From Chloroflexaceae bacterium (lineage in GTDB: Bacteria > Chloroflexota > Chloroflexia > Chloroflexales > Chloroflexaceae), in contig JANQID010000077.1 in the NCBI GenBank assembly GCA_028282325.1, forward strand, positions 62,001 through 126,000: 64,000 bases of DNA, in the 5' to 3' direction. Below the pieces are notes generated by a model. It was given only the letters and a program-made list of their open reading frames with translations, had not been told where the DNA came from and did no database searches. Every line of letters begins with the position of its first letter. Position 1 is the first letter of the stretch. This document shows, piece by piece, positions 55,945 through 63,980 of the stretch. Both the position numbers and the translations under genes were made by a program.

Positions 55945-56012
55945 GACGTTGGCAGCAAAATCCCCGTGGCGGCTATCCCGATAACCTAAGCGACGGACAA
56001 CTGAGGAGAGTT

Positions 56013-56996
56013 ATGATCAACATTGCAATTATCGGCATGGGGATGATCGGGGTGTCGCTGGGGATGGCTCTGCGCTCGGTCGAACCACAAGACTCGTACC
56101 TGGGTGAGATCACGGTTGCTGGTTACGATGCAAATGCTGTTCATACCCGTGAATCCCGCGGACGCCTGGCGATTGATCGCGAAGCGCGCTCGGTGGAAGA
56201 TGCTGTGCGGGATGCACACATCGTTGTTGTGGCCACGCCCGTTCAGGCTATCCGGGATGTGTTCGCGCAGCTGGCCGCGCATCTGCCATCTGGCGTGATC
56301 GTCACCGACGTCTCAAGCACCAAAGCCCAGGTTGTCGCGTGGGCCGCCGAGCTTTTGCCCCCCGGCGTCGATTTCGTCGGCGGCCATCCGATGGCCGGCA
56401 AAGAACAGTCCGGCCCCAAGTCCGCCGACCCGCAACTATTCAAAGAGGCGATTTATTGCCTCACGGCGGCGGCCAATATCCGCCAGGAATCGATCGACGC
56501 CATTCACGCGCTGGTCAAGACCATTGGCGCCAAGCCTTACTACATCGATCCCGTCGAGCACGACGCCTACGTCGCCGGCATATCGCATCTGCCGTTTCTG
56601 CTTTCGGCGGCGCTGGTCGAAGTTACCAGCCGCAGCCCGGCGTGGACCGAGATGGCGCCGCTGGCGGCCAGCGGCTTCCGCGATCTCTCCCGGCTGGCCT
56701 CCGGCGACCCGGTGATGCATCGTGACATCTGTCTGACGAACCGGCAGGGCCTGATACGCTGGATCGACGAAACAATCACGCTGCTGCAACACATACGCAC
56801 CGATCTGGAGCAAGGTGATCGCGAGCGTATCGATGAGTTCTTCCGCCACGCCAAAGCCGCGCGCGACGAATGGCTGGAGAGCCGCCTGCAGATGCGACCG
56901 GGCGAGGCTGATTTTGAGCATGTTCCCCAGGTTGAACGCCCGCGCTTATTTGGTTTCCGCAAGCCATCGGATCGCGATAGCAAGCGGCGTTCCTGA
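56013..56996 (+). CDS. tyrA: Prephenate dehydrogenase
   Basis: 327 aa from ATG 56013, which has GAGGAGAG 2-8 bp upstream; the longer frame from 55824 lacks a ribosome binding site and overlaps the previous gene. The Rossmann loop is IIGMGMIGVSLGMAL (5-19). DVSSTKAQVVAWAAELLP and VGGHPMAGKEQSGP are the substrate/NAD motifs, and HDAYVAGISHLPFLLSAALV has the conserved catalytic-site His. The enzyme converts prephenate to 4-hydroxyphenylpyruvate (or arogenate to tyrosine). No ACT domain follows; the last 50 residues are charged and non-conserved. Confidence 0.92.
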   Translation: MINIAIIGMGMIGVSLGMALRSVEPQDSYLGEITVAGYDANAVHTRESRGRLAIDREARSVEDAVRDAHIVVVATPVQAIRDVFAQLAAHLPSGVIVTDVSSTKAQVVAWAAELLPPGVDFVGGHPMAGKEQSGPKSADPQLFKEAIYCLTAAANIRQESIDAIHALVKTIGAKPYYIDPVEHDAYVAGISHLPFLLSAALVEVTSRSPAWTEMAPLAASGFRDLSRLASGDPVMHRDICLTNRQGLIRWIDETITLLQHIRTDLEQGDRERIDEFFRHAKAARDEWLESRLQMRPGEADFEHVPQVERPRLFGFRKPSDRDSKRRS

Positions 56997-57070
56997 TGCT
57001 GCATTGTGATCTCTGCGCCTATGGAATGCCGCTGGATCGGCGCCGACCGTGAACTCGGTTTGCCAAAGGC

Positions 57071-57100
57071 TTGACATGCACAAAAAATTTGTGCTACACT
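57071..57100 (+). promoter_or_regulatory. rex promoter with internal palindrome (candidate operator)
   Basis: TTGACA (57071-57076) and TACACT (57095-57100) with an 18-bp spacer, about 110 bp before the rex start. The spacer is almost exactly filled by GCACAAA-AAA-TTTGTGC (57078-57094), a perfect 7-bp inverted repeat. It probably binds a dimeric repressor, perhaps Rex itself, although the half-site orientation is the reverse of the usual TTGTGA...TCACAA Rex box. Confidence 0.65.
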
Positions 57101-57212
57101 TCACGAGATTTCCCCAGCAGCTTGATCATGAGACGAGCACGTAACGCTTCAAAGCTATGCTAGCAATCAATGGCCAGGCTGCGCCTGAACCTTATCAACC
57201 GCGGAGGATCGT

Positions 57213-57857
57213 GTGGAACGATTAGATACGCCACCAGATGTCGTTATTCGGCGCTTGCCGCTCTATGCTCGAAGTCTACGCTATCTTCTTCAGGAAGGCG
57301 TTCACTCCGTTTCTTCGCAAGAGCTTGGCGAACGTATTAATGTTACCGCTGCGCAGATTCGCAAGGATCTTTCCTACTTCGGCGAGTTTGGCAAGCAAGG
57401 CATCGGCTATGATGTTCAGAAACTGCTCAGCCATATTGAGCACATCTTAGGGTTGACCCAGGAATGGCCTATCATCCTTGTCGGCACCGGACATCTCGGA
57501 CAGGCGATCGCTCGTTACGAAGGGTTTCGTAGTCGCGGGCTGCGGCTGGTCGGATTGTTCGACGACGATCCGGCCAAGGTCGGTCAGAGCGTTGATAGTA
57601 TGCTCATTCTCAGCAACGAGGAAATCTCCCGCGTTGTGCAGGAACAGGGTGTGAAACTAGCGATTATGGCTGTGCCGGCCTCGTGTGCGCAGGATGTCAC
57701 CGACCTGCTCGTCGCCGCCGGCATCCGCGCCATTCTGAGCTACGCGCCGATCATTGTGCAGGCGCCCGAAGGCGTGTGGGTTCGCTATATCGACCCAATT
57801 GCGGTTTTGCACAGTATGACCTATTACCTGGCGCGCTATGAGAGCAATTTATTCTGA
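57213..57857 (+). CDS. rex: Redox-sensing transcriptional repressor Rex
   Basis: 214 aa from GTG 57213 (GGAGG 5 bp upstream). The N-terminal winged helix ([20 protein letters not shown] then [20 protein letters not shown]) and the C-terminal NADH-binding Rossmann domain ([32 protein letters not shown]) with the swapped C-terminal helix [13 protein letters not shown] match Rex throughout. It senses the NADH/NAD+ ratio and represses fermentative or respiratory genes when NADH is low. The palindrome in its promoter suggests autoregulation. Confidence 0.96.
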   Translation: MERLDTPPDVVIRRLPLYARSLRYLLQEGVHSVSSQELGERINVTAAQIRKDLSYFGEFGKQGIGYDVQKLLSHIEHILGLTQEWPIILVGTGHLGQAIARYEGFRSRGLRLVGLFDDDPAKVGQSVDSMLILSNEEISRVVQEQGVKLAIMAVPASCAQDVTDLLVAAGIRAILSYAPIIVQAPEGVWVRYIDPIAVLHSMTYYLARYESNLF

Positions 57858-57999
57858 AAACCTGTCTGCAAAGCAGCATAAAGCACACTGATCCAGTCTT
57901 CCATGAAAACCTTTGCCGAAGGATTCGACAGCAAGCGCGCTCAGATATTCAATATTCTGCCGGGGTTGTGAGACTGGCCCAGTCTTTTCAGTATACAAA

Positions 58000-58032
58000 A
58001 GACCTGACAGGTTTCCAAAACTTGTCAGGTCT
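58000..58032 (-). terminator. Terminator of acyl-CoA dehydrogenase gene, dispersed-palindrome type
   Basis: AGACCTGACAGGTT and AACTTGTCAGGTCT form a 14-bp stem with one G-U pair. On the minus strand it is followed by TTTTG, 27 bp after the stop. The AGACCTGACAGGTTT word is, as I remember it, common as an intergenic palindrome in many genomes including Chloroflexi. Confidence 0.8.
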
Positions 58033-58058
58033 GTCAGCTCTCCACTCACCACTCAGTA

Positions 58059-59201
58059 TTATTCCTTCGTCAGCTCGCGGCTGATCACCAGGCGCTGGAT
58101 TTCGCTGGTTCCTTCGTAGATCTCGGTAATCTTGGCGTCGCGGAAGAAACGCTCGACAGGGTACTCCTTGCTGTATCCATTCGAGCCGAAGATCTGCACC
58201 GCTTTTGTCGTTGTCCACATCGCTGTCTCCGAGGCGAACACTTTCGCCATTGCCGCATCCTTGATGAAGTCCAGCCCCTGATCCTTGCGCCAGGCGGTCT
58301 CGTACACCAGCATCCTGGCGGCTTTGATGCGCGTCGCCATATCCGCTAGTGTGAAGCCAACGGCCTGGAAATCGGCGATGCGCTGGCCAAACTGCTCACG
58401 CACTTTCGCGTAGTTGAGCGCCGCCTCGTAGGCGCCCTGGGCAATGCCCAGCGCCTGCGCTGCAATGCCGACCCGGCCGGCATTCAAAATCGTCATTGCA
58501 ATTTTGAAGCCCTGGCCTTCTTCACCCAACCGCCGCCGCACCGGAATGCGGTAGTTGTCATACGCCATCTGGCAACTATGGGCGCTGCGTATCCCCAGCT
58601 TGTTCTCAACCTTCATAATGCTCACGCCCGGCGCATGAGTATCGACGAGAAACGCGCTGATGCCGCGATGGCCTTGGCTCGCATCGGTCATCGCCATCAA
58701 AATGATCGTATCAGCGTGGTCGCCGTTAGTTATCCAATTCTTGATCGCGTTGATCACGTACGCGTCGCCATCGCGCACTGCCGTGGCCTTCTGCGAAGCC
58801 GCGTCGCTGCCGGCGCCCGGCTCGCTCAGCGAAAACGCGCCCAGCGCTCGGCCACTCGCCAGCGGGACGAGCAGTTCACGTTTTTGCTCCTCCGTGCCAA
58901 ACTTTTCGATGCCATAGCACACCAGCGAGTTGTTCACCGATGCGATGACGCCGAGCGAGGCATCAACCCGGCTGAGTTCTTCGATGATGATCGCGTATGA
59001 CATATAGTCAAGGCCAGCGCCGCCGTATTCCTCGCTCACCGCGACGCCGAGCAGGCCCATCTCCCCCATGCGTTGCACCAACGCCCCCGGCCATTCCATC
59101 TGTTCGTCGCGCTCGGCGGCGGTAGGAGCAGCTTCCTTTTCAGCAAACTGTCGCACGGTATCGCGAAGCAAAACATGATCTGCGGAAAGCTGGAAATCCA
59201 T
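58059..59201 (-). CDS. Acyl-CoA dehydrogenase (short-chain/butyryl type)
   Basis: 380 aa FAD enzyme. N-terminal helical domain, FAD-binding beta domain with FSLSEPGAGSDAAS and NAIKNWITNGDHADTI, and C-terminal helical domain with REQFGQRIADFQAVGFTLAD and QIFGSNGYSKEYPVERFFRD. The catalytic base is Glu363 in IYEGTSEIQR, as in the medium/short-chain group. It oxidises acyl-CoA to enoyl-CoA and passes electrons to ETF. It is monocistronic, ending at a good terminator and converging on rex. Fatty-acid or branched-chain amino-acid degradation is likely; chain length cannot be set. Confidence 0.94.
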   Translation of the reverse strand: MDFQLSADHVLLRDTVRQFAEKEAAPTAAERDEQMEWPGALVQRMGEMGLLGVAVSEEYGGAGLDYMSYAIIIEELSRVDASLGVIASVNNSLVCYGIEKFGTEEQKRELLVPLASGRALGAFSLSEPGAGSDAASQKATAVRDGDAYVINAIKNWITNGDHADTIILMAMTDASQGHRGISAFLVDTHAPGVSIMKVENKLGIRSAHSCQMAYDNYRIPVRRRLGEEGQGFKIAMTILNAGRVGIAAQALGIAQGAYEAALNYAKVREQFGQRIADFQAVGFTLADMATRIKAARMLVYETAWRKDQGLDFIKDAAMAKVFASETAMWTTTKAVQIFGSNGYSKEYPVERFFRDAKITEIYEGTSEIQRLVISRELTKE

Positions 59202-59387
59202 TGCGAGAAACCTCCTCTTACTTGTGACGGCGCTATTGATGACGCTCCCGGCAGCCGACCAGATCCGCCCGGAGCATGCCCATATACAGGAATGCTTTCC
59301 ATTCTATGCCAGAACCCGCGCCGCCGCAACCGCTGCCGTGCCTCGTGCCTGGCTCGCAGATTAATCTTCGTTTAACCTTTTGCTAAT

Positions 59388-59427
59388 TTGACAAAACTAC
59401 AGGTAAACCTTAGTATTAACTGACTAA
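59388..59427 (+). promoter_or_regulatory. feo promoter with DtxR/IdeR-like operator
   Basis: TTGACA (59388-59393), a 17-bp spacer and TAGTAT (59411-59416) make one of the best promoters in the window. TTAGTATTAACTGACTAA (59410-59427) overlaps the -10 and start site. Its TTAGT/ACTAA inverted ends resemble the TTAGG...CCTAA frame of DtxR-family iron-repressor boxes. The leader to feoA is about 205 nt. The rest of the 59202-59628 gap shows no gene. Confidence 0.55.
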
Positions 59428-59628
59428 TTTCTGTGGGATACCCAAAAATTCATTATTCTAGTTGCGGAGTGATTGGACTCTCGCGATTTTGGCCTGCTGC
59501 GTCGGGCAGTAATTTTCTGCTTTCAAAACGCCGTAAAACGCAAACAAGGTCTGGCATATCAAACGATGGCGCTTCGCCGGGAATCCCATTGCCGGAGCGG
59601 GACACGCCTGATTGCAAAGGAGATCCTT

Positions 59629-59841
59629 ATGAAAACAGAGACAAACTCTGCATCTGTCACGCTTGAACGTCTGGCAGTAGGTCAGACGGCCAGCATTGTC
59701 CGCGTTGGCGGCGAAAAAGCCGCCCGCCGGCGTCTGCTCGAAATGGGCCTGGTGACCGGCGAAACGGTGAAGGTCGAGCGAGTTGCGCCGCTGGGCGACC
59801 CTATCGAAATCGTGGTCAAAGGCTATCACCTCAAATCCTGA
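59629..59841 (+). CDS. feoA: Ferrous iron transport protein A
   Basis: 70 aa from ATG 59629, set by AAAGGAG 7 bp upstream; the frame opens earlier at 59473 but that part is leader sequence. The SH3-like FeoA fold is evident: VTLERLAVGQTASIVRVGGE, RRRLLEMGLVTGETVKVERV, APLGDPIEIVVKGYHLKS. FeoA supports FeoB, the GTP-dependent ferrous iron permease, at the cytoplasmic face. No feoB follows; feoC is next, 50 bp downstream. Confidence 0.93.
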   Translation: MKTETNSASVTLERLAVGQTASIVRVGGEKAARRRLLEMGLVTGETVKVERVAPLGDPIEIVVKGYHLKS

Positions 59842-59891
59842 TCGCTGACCACTCATCATTCATCACTGGCAGCATCTATACGAGAGACAGT

Positions 59892-60188
59892 ATGTTGCAG
59901 CAAGTGTTGCGCGAGATCGAACAAGTACGCGAGCCGGTCAGTTTGAGTGCATTGGCGCGCAAGCTTGAGGTGGAGCAGAGTGTCCTGGAGGGGATGCTAA
60001 CCTTCTGGGCGCGCAAGGGACGGATCAGCGTGAACGACGTTGACGAGCAAACCTGTGCGATGGGCGCCGGTTGCGCCAGTTGCGCCGCTGGCGCCGGATG
60101 CTCGTTCGCAGGCATGACGCGCCGCGCACCTTTGCGCTGGCTGATCTCTGAGGAAGCTGTAGAACGGCGTCTCGCGTCCCCAACGTAA
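59892..60188 (+). CDS. feoC: FeoC-like winged-helix protein with [4Fe-4S] Cys cluster
   Basis: 98 aa. An N-terminal winged helix (VSLSALARKLEVEQSVLEGM, LTFWARKGRISV) is followed by Cys55-x5-Cys61-x2-Cys64-x5-Cys70, exactly the spacing of the FeoC iron-sulfur ligands. FeoC is thought to sense oxygen or iron and regulate FeoB stability or feo expression. It follows feoA closely, and the absence of feoB between or after them is unusual. Confidence 0.82.
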   Translation: MLQQVLREIEQVREPVSLSALARKLEVEQSVLEGMLTFWARKGRISVNDVDEQTCAMGAGCASCAAGAGCSFAGMTRRAPLRWLISEEAVERRLASPT

Positions 60189-60309
60189 TTATGGGCGGCG
60201 GGTCACATAGGCCTTCCGCACATGGACTCGCGGGTTGTAAAAGCCGTTTTGGACGAGGAACGCGAACCTGTTACCGCTGCTGGATTTCCTGCAAATCACT
60301 CTGGCGCTG

Positions 60310-60549
60310 GTGCTGCTATGGCTCGTAGTCGTCCTCATCCGCACGGTGCTGCAATCTCGCGAGCAATTCGCCCGCCGGTATTATGATCGCCATCGACGCC
60401 GGGCTCACATTACCGACGCCGACGCATCAGAACAGCCGGATCTCCCCGCCAATGACATCCCGACGCCGCAGCGTCGACGCCGCAAGCGCCGGCAGCGGCG
60501 GCGTGCAACACCTGAGACAGTAATATACAGCCAGGATAGTGACCCATAA
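60310..60549 (+). CDS. Small basic membrane protein preceding the metallophosphoesterase
   Basis: About 79 aa from GTG 60310, though the open frame extends upstream and a non-ATG start near 60268 would give a complete membrane helix (LLDFLQITLALVLLWLVVVL). After the helix comes a basic region (RRYYDRHRRRAH), an acidic-Pro spacer, and another very basic cluster (RRRRKRRQRRR). The stop overlaps the next ATG (TAATG), which supports its being a real, coupled gene. Not recognised as any family. Confidence 0.5.
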   Translation: MLLWLVVVLIRTVLQSREQFARRYYDRHRRRAHITDADASEQPDLPANDIPTPQRRRRKRRQRRRATPETVIYSQDSDP

Positions 60550-61571
60550 TGATTCAGCGATCTTTCGTGTTACTATGGCTGCTGAGCAGCACGATGCTGC
60601 TCAGCGGATGCGGGAATGCCGCCGAACCCGCAACGCTCGCCCCACCGCCCGCGCCAACTGCCGTTCCCGCGGCGATCCGCCCGACCGTCACGCAAACAGT
60701 TCCGCCGACTGCTACGGCGACGATCGCGCCCAGTCCGTCGCCGACCCTCACGCCCACACCGGAACCGCAGACAGCGCGCTTCGCGGTGATCGGCGATCTG
60801 GGCGAGCCTGGGTCGATTTCCGCCGCCGTGGCCGAACTGGTGCAAAGCTGGGAGCCGGAGTTTATCGTTACGACCGGCGATAACAATTTCCCCAACGGCG
60901 AAGCCGAAACCATTGACGCCAACATTGGCCAGTACTATCACGCCTATATTCACCCCTATCAGGGCGACTATGGCGCGGGAGCGGAAACCAACCGGTTTTT
61001 TCCCATACTGGGCAACCACGACTGGGACGTCCCCGGCGCAACTCCCTACTTCGACTACTTCACACTGCCAGGCAATGAGCGTTACTACCGCATCGTGCGT
61101 GGACCAACGGCGATCTATGCGCTCAACAGTATGCCGGGCGAGCCGGATGGCATCGATCAGGAATCGGTGCAGGCGGCCTGGCTCCAGCAGGAGTTGGCGG
61201 AATCCACCGCTTGCTGGGATCTCGTCTTCTTCCATCACACCGCCCACACCTCCGGGCATCGCGGCCCCAGCCCATGGATGCGCTGGCCGTACCAGGAATG
61301 GGGCGCGGATGCCACGCTCTCAGGCCATAACCACATCTACGAACGGGTGATGGTCAATGGCTTTCCCTATCTGACGAATGGGCTGGGCGGCGCGCCGCGC
61401 TATGCGTTCGCCGATTCTTTCGCCGAAGGCAGCGCGGTGCATTACAACGCTGAACACGGGGCTATGCTGGTCGAAGCGGTTGATGGGCGGATTACGTTCC
61501 GTTTTGTCACCATCGGCGGCGAGCTAATCGATACATTCACGCTGGAGAAACCGTGCGACGGGGCGCAGTAG
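60549..61571 (+). CDS. Metallophosphoesterase lipoprotein
   Basis: 340 aa. The signal peptide ends in lipobox LLSGC (Cys21); a Pro/Thr stalk runs to residue 75. The calcineurin-like domain has all metal motifs: IGDLG (Asp83), TTGDNNF (Asp111, Asn112), LGNHDWD (Asn156-His157-Asp158), FFHHTAHTSG, and SGHNHIYER. The arrangement resembles purple-acid-phosphatase-like secreted phosphoesterases, which carry an Fe-Fe or Fe-Mn pair. The start overlaps the stop of the small basic protein gene. A link to the upstream feo genes through iron is possible but speculative. Confidence 0.87.
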   Translation: MIQRSFVLLWLLSSTMLLSGCGNAAEPATLAPPPAPTAVPAAIRPTVTQTVPPTATATIAPSPSPTLTPTPEPQTARFAVIGDLGEPGSISAAVAELVQSWEPEFIVTTGDNNFPNGEAETIDANIGQYYHAYIHPYQGDYGAGAETNRFFPILGNHDWDVPGATPYFDYFTLPGNERYYRIVRGPTAIYALNSMPGEPDGIDQESVQAAWLQQELAESTACWDLVFFHHTAHTSGHRGPSPWMRWPYQEWGADATLSGHNHIYERVMVNGFPYLTNGLGGAPRYAFADSFAEGSAVHYNAEHGAMLVEAVDGRITFRFVTIGGELIDTFTLEKPCDGAQ

Positions 61572-61611
61572 ACTGGTTGCGAAAATCAGTGGAACGATGC
61601 GAGATGTTCAC

Positions 61612-61640
61612 TTGACAAACATGTCTTGTTCGTTCATACT
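61612..61640 (+). promoter_or_regulatory. Promoter of the tandem substrate-binding protein gene
   Basis: TTGACA (61612-61617), a 17-bp spacer and CATACT (61635-61640), with a predicted leader of about 165 nt. Just downstream, TTCGCACAC (61652-61660) and GTGTGAGAA (61672-61680) form an imperfect inverted repeat that may be an operator. Confidence 0.6.
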
Positions 61641-61700
61641 CACTTTATGTATTCGCACACACAATAAACTAGTGTGAGAAGTTGCGATCTGCGCTGTGTC

Positions 61701-61785
61701 TGTGCGCTATCCTATCCCGCTCGCCGGGCTACCTGGCCTGTGCAACGAGGCCGGTAGGCGGCGTCTGTGACCGATAGCAGCCGCG
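61701..61785 (+). ncRNA. Candidate structured 5' leader (cis-regulatory RNA?)
   Basis: The leader can fold into one long interrupted hairpin. The outer stem is GCTATC (61706-61711) with GATAGC (61773-61778), extended by TGTGC/GCGCA. After an internal loop come CGCCG/CGGCG (61722-61726 with 61759-61763), CTACC/GGTAG and GGCC/GGCC, closed by the 10-nt loop TGTGCAACGA. It ends about 30 nt before the ATG. I cannot match it to a known riboswitch consensus. Confidence 0.4.
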
Positions 61786-61812
61786 CACCGCAATCCATTC
61801 CTGGAGCAAAAC

Positions 61813-63942
61813 ATGCGAGTCGCGTCAATGAAACAGTATACCCACGTCCTGGTGATTGTGCTCGTTGCCGGTCTCTTGCTGGCCGCCTGCGGCGCCCCTG
61901 AGGCTGTGGTGGCGCCGACCGAAGCCCCGGCGCCCGCTGCCACCGTCTCCGAGGAACCCACTGCCGCGCCTGAAGAGCCCACTACCGCCCCTACGGAGGA
62001 ACCCACCGCTGCGCCCGCCGAACCAATTGTCCTGAACGTCGGCGCCAAGTGCGGCCCGAGCCCGCACGCGATGCCGCTGTTCATTGCGCTGGCCAACAGC
62101 GACGGCGGCCAGTTTGAACACGGGCAGATCGAGTTTGTTCCCGTCACCGAGCCCTCGCAAATGGCGGCGTTGCTCGGCAACGCCCAAGTCGACGCGATGG
62201 TCGGCTTCGTCGCCCAGACCGCCAACATCTTTCAGAAGGGCGGCGTCGATAATCTGCGCCTGATCAGCGTCCCGCTCTGGCGCGCCTTCTACGTCGTCGC
62301 TACTGAGGATGTGGCAAGCTGGGCCGACCTGCAGGGCGAGCCCATCCTGATGCCCGATCCGCAGGGCGGCCCCTCGCAACTGGCCCGTACGGCGATGCAG
62401 CAGGCCGGGTTCGACCCGGAAACCGATTTCGAGATCCAGAACATGCCAGCTTCGCAGATCATCCAGTTGATGATCGCTGGCCAGGCTCGTGCAGCAGTCG
62501 TCTCGGAACCGTTCAGCACCATGCTGATCAACAAGTCGCGCCAGGAAGGCGCCGCGCCACTGCAGATCGCCCCGATCAGTCTGTACAATGTGTATACCGC
62601 CGAGAGCGCCTGGCCGGACGATGCCCTCCCGATGGAAGGCTTCCTGGCATTGCAGGAGACGCTCGACGATCCGGAACGCCTGGCACTGCTGCAGGAGTTT
62701 GAAGCTGCCTACTACGAGGCTGTCGATTTTATGCAGACCAATCCGGAAGAGGCTAGCCAGTTGGTCGTTGCGCAACTGGGCGAGTACTGCGACAGCAATA
62801 TGCAGCCCCAGGCTCTGGCGGCGTCGATCAGCAGCGAGCGCATGCTCTTCAATCCGTATCCCGCCGCGGATCTGCAGCCCGACCTGAGCGCCTATATCGA
62901 AACCATCACCGGCACAGCGATTGACGAAGCATTCTATGCCCCAGCTGAGGTATCGATCGCGCCCAGCGCTCCGTTTGCCGAGGCCGCCCCTGAGCCCGCT
63001 GCTACGGCGGAAGTGAACGCCGATCTGCCCACGCTGCAGATCGGCGCCAAATGTGGCCCGACTCCCCATGCGATGCCGCTGTTCACAATGATCGGCCAGA
63101 ACGGGATGGTCTTCGACGACTTCAATCTCGAATATGTTGCGGTGGCCGATTCCTCCCAGATGGCGGCGCTGCTGACCAATGCGCAGATCGATGTGATGCT
63201 GGGCCAGATCGTCCAGACCGCCCGCATGCAGGCAACGGCTGTACCCGACCTGCGCCTGTGGAGTACGTCGATGAGTCGGGGCTTCTACGTGATGGGAGCT
63301 GACGATGTAAGCAGTTGGGAAGACCTTGTCGGCAAACGCATCCTTATGCCTGGCCCTACCAGCGGCCCGACTAACCTCGCGGTCGCCTCGATCCGCACCG
63401 CCGGGCTTGACCCCGAAACCGATTTCAGCATCGAGTATATGCCTGCCTCACAGATCGTGCAGTTGATGGTTGCGGGCGAAGCCCCGGCCGCAGTCGTGGC
63501 TGAGCCCTTTGTGACGATGATCATCAACAAGTCGCGTCAGGAAGGCGACACACCGATCGATGTGGCCCCGATCGATCTCTACGCCCTGTACGAGTCGGAG
63601 CAATGGAACAGCGGTGAGTTGCCGCTCGATGGTATCCTGACGCTGCAAGGAGTATTGGACGACCCCGATACCCGTGCGGCATTCGAGGCGTTTGTGATCG
63701 AGTACAACGCAGCGATCGCCTTTATGCAGGAGAGTCCGGAAGAGGCAAGCAAACTGATTGCCGCGCAGCTTACCGAGCAGTGCGACAGTATGATGCAGGC
63801 CAAACCGATCCAGATAACCCTGGGGAGTGAGCGACTGGTCTATGCGCCGAAACCGGCGGTCGATCTGCTCCCAGATCTGGACACCTATATTGAACTGGTG
63901 TTGAACGACGAAGTGAACGATACGTTCTATGCCCAGCCCTGA
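61813..63942 (+). CDS. Tandem-domain ABC transporter substrate-binding lipoprotein (NMT1/SsuA-like)
   Basis: 709 aa. The signal peptide ends in lipobox LLAAC (Cys26), followed by a Pro/Ala/Glu stalk. Two homologous substrate-binding domains follow, about 73-375 and 408-709. Each begins NVGAKCGPSPHAMPLF-like (Cys80/His85 and Cys414/His419). Each shares SQMAALL.NAQ.D.M, QTA, FYV, ILMP.P..GP, AGFDPETDF..., MPASQI.QLM.AG.A.A.V.EPF..M.INKSRQEG and a late CDS(N/M)M. The fold is that of the NMT1/SsuA/TauA periplasmic-binding group for sulfonates, nitrate or thiamine precursors. Two complete lobes in one polypeptide is unusual. No permease or ATPase gene is visible before the window ends. GGAG stands 6 bp before the ATG. 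Confidence 0.82.
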   Translation: MRVASMKQYTHVLVIVLVAGLLLAACGAPEAVVAPTEAPAPAATVSEEPTAAPEEPTTAPTEEPTAAPAEPIVLNVGAKCGPSPHAMPLFIALANSDGGQFEHGQIEFVPVTEPSQMAALLGNAQVDAMVGFVAQTANIFQKGGVDNLRLISVPLWRAFYVVATEDVASWADLQGEPILMPDPQGGPSQLARTAMQQAGFDPETDFEIQNMPASQIIQLMIAGQARAAVVSEPFSTMLINKSRQEGAAPLQIAPISLYNVYTAESAWPDDALPMEGFLALQETLDDPERLALLQEFEAAYYEAVDFMQTNPEEASQLVVAQLGEYCDSNMQPQALAASISSERMLFNPYPAADLQPDLSAYIETITGTAIDEAFYAPAEVSIAPSAPFAEAAPEPAATAEVNADLPTLQIGAKCGPTPHAMPLFTMIGQNGMVFDDFNLEYVAVADSSQMAALLTNAQIDVMLGQIVQTARMQATAVPDLRLWSTSMSRGFYVMGADDVSSWEDLVGKRILMPGPTSGPTNLAVASIRTAGLDPETDFSIEYMPASQIVQLMVAGEAPAAVVAEPFVTMIINKSRQEGDTPIDVAPIDLYALYESEQWNSGELPLDGILTLQGVLDDPDTRAAFEAFVIEYNAAIAFMQESPEEASKLIAAQLTEQCDSMMQAKPIQITLGSERLVYAPKPAVDLLPDLDTYIELVLNDEVNDTFYAQP

Positions 63943-63954
63943 TCTCGACAAGGT

Positions 63955-63980
63955 GCGCCTGGGGTTCATCCCTCAGGCGC
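63955..63980 (+). terminator. Possible hairpin after the tandem binding protein gene
   Basis: GCGCCTG-GGG pairs with CCC-T-CAGGCGC around a TTCAT loop, 12 bp after the stop; no T-run is visible. A short frame from ATG 63929, overlapping the stop and open to the window edge, is an alternative reading of this sequence as the start of a next gene. Confidence 0.45.

Noticed and set aside
55824-56012. N-terminal extension of the tyrA frame
   Set aside because: Overlaps the previous gene, has no conserved residues, and ATG 56013 with GAGGAGAG begins exactly at the Rossmann domain.
59202-59628. Search for a riboswitch in the long feo leader
   Set aside because: No stable nested helices or known consensus could be found; only the DtxR-like palindrome at the promoter is convincing.
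61825-63069. 414-aa antisense frame inside the tandem binding-protein gene
   Set aside because: Shadow frame; composition and lack of motifs show it is not a gene.
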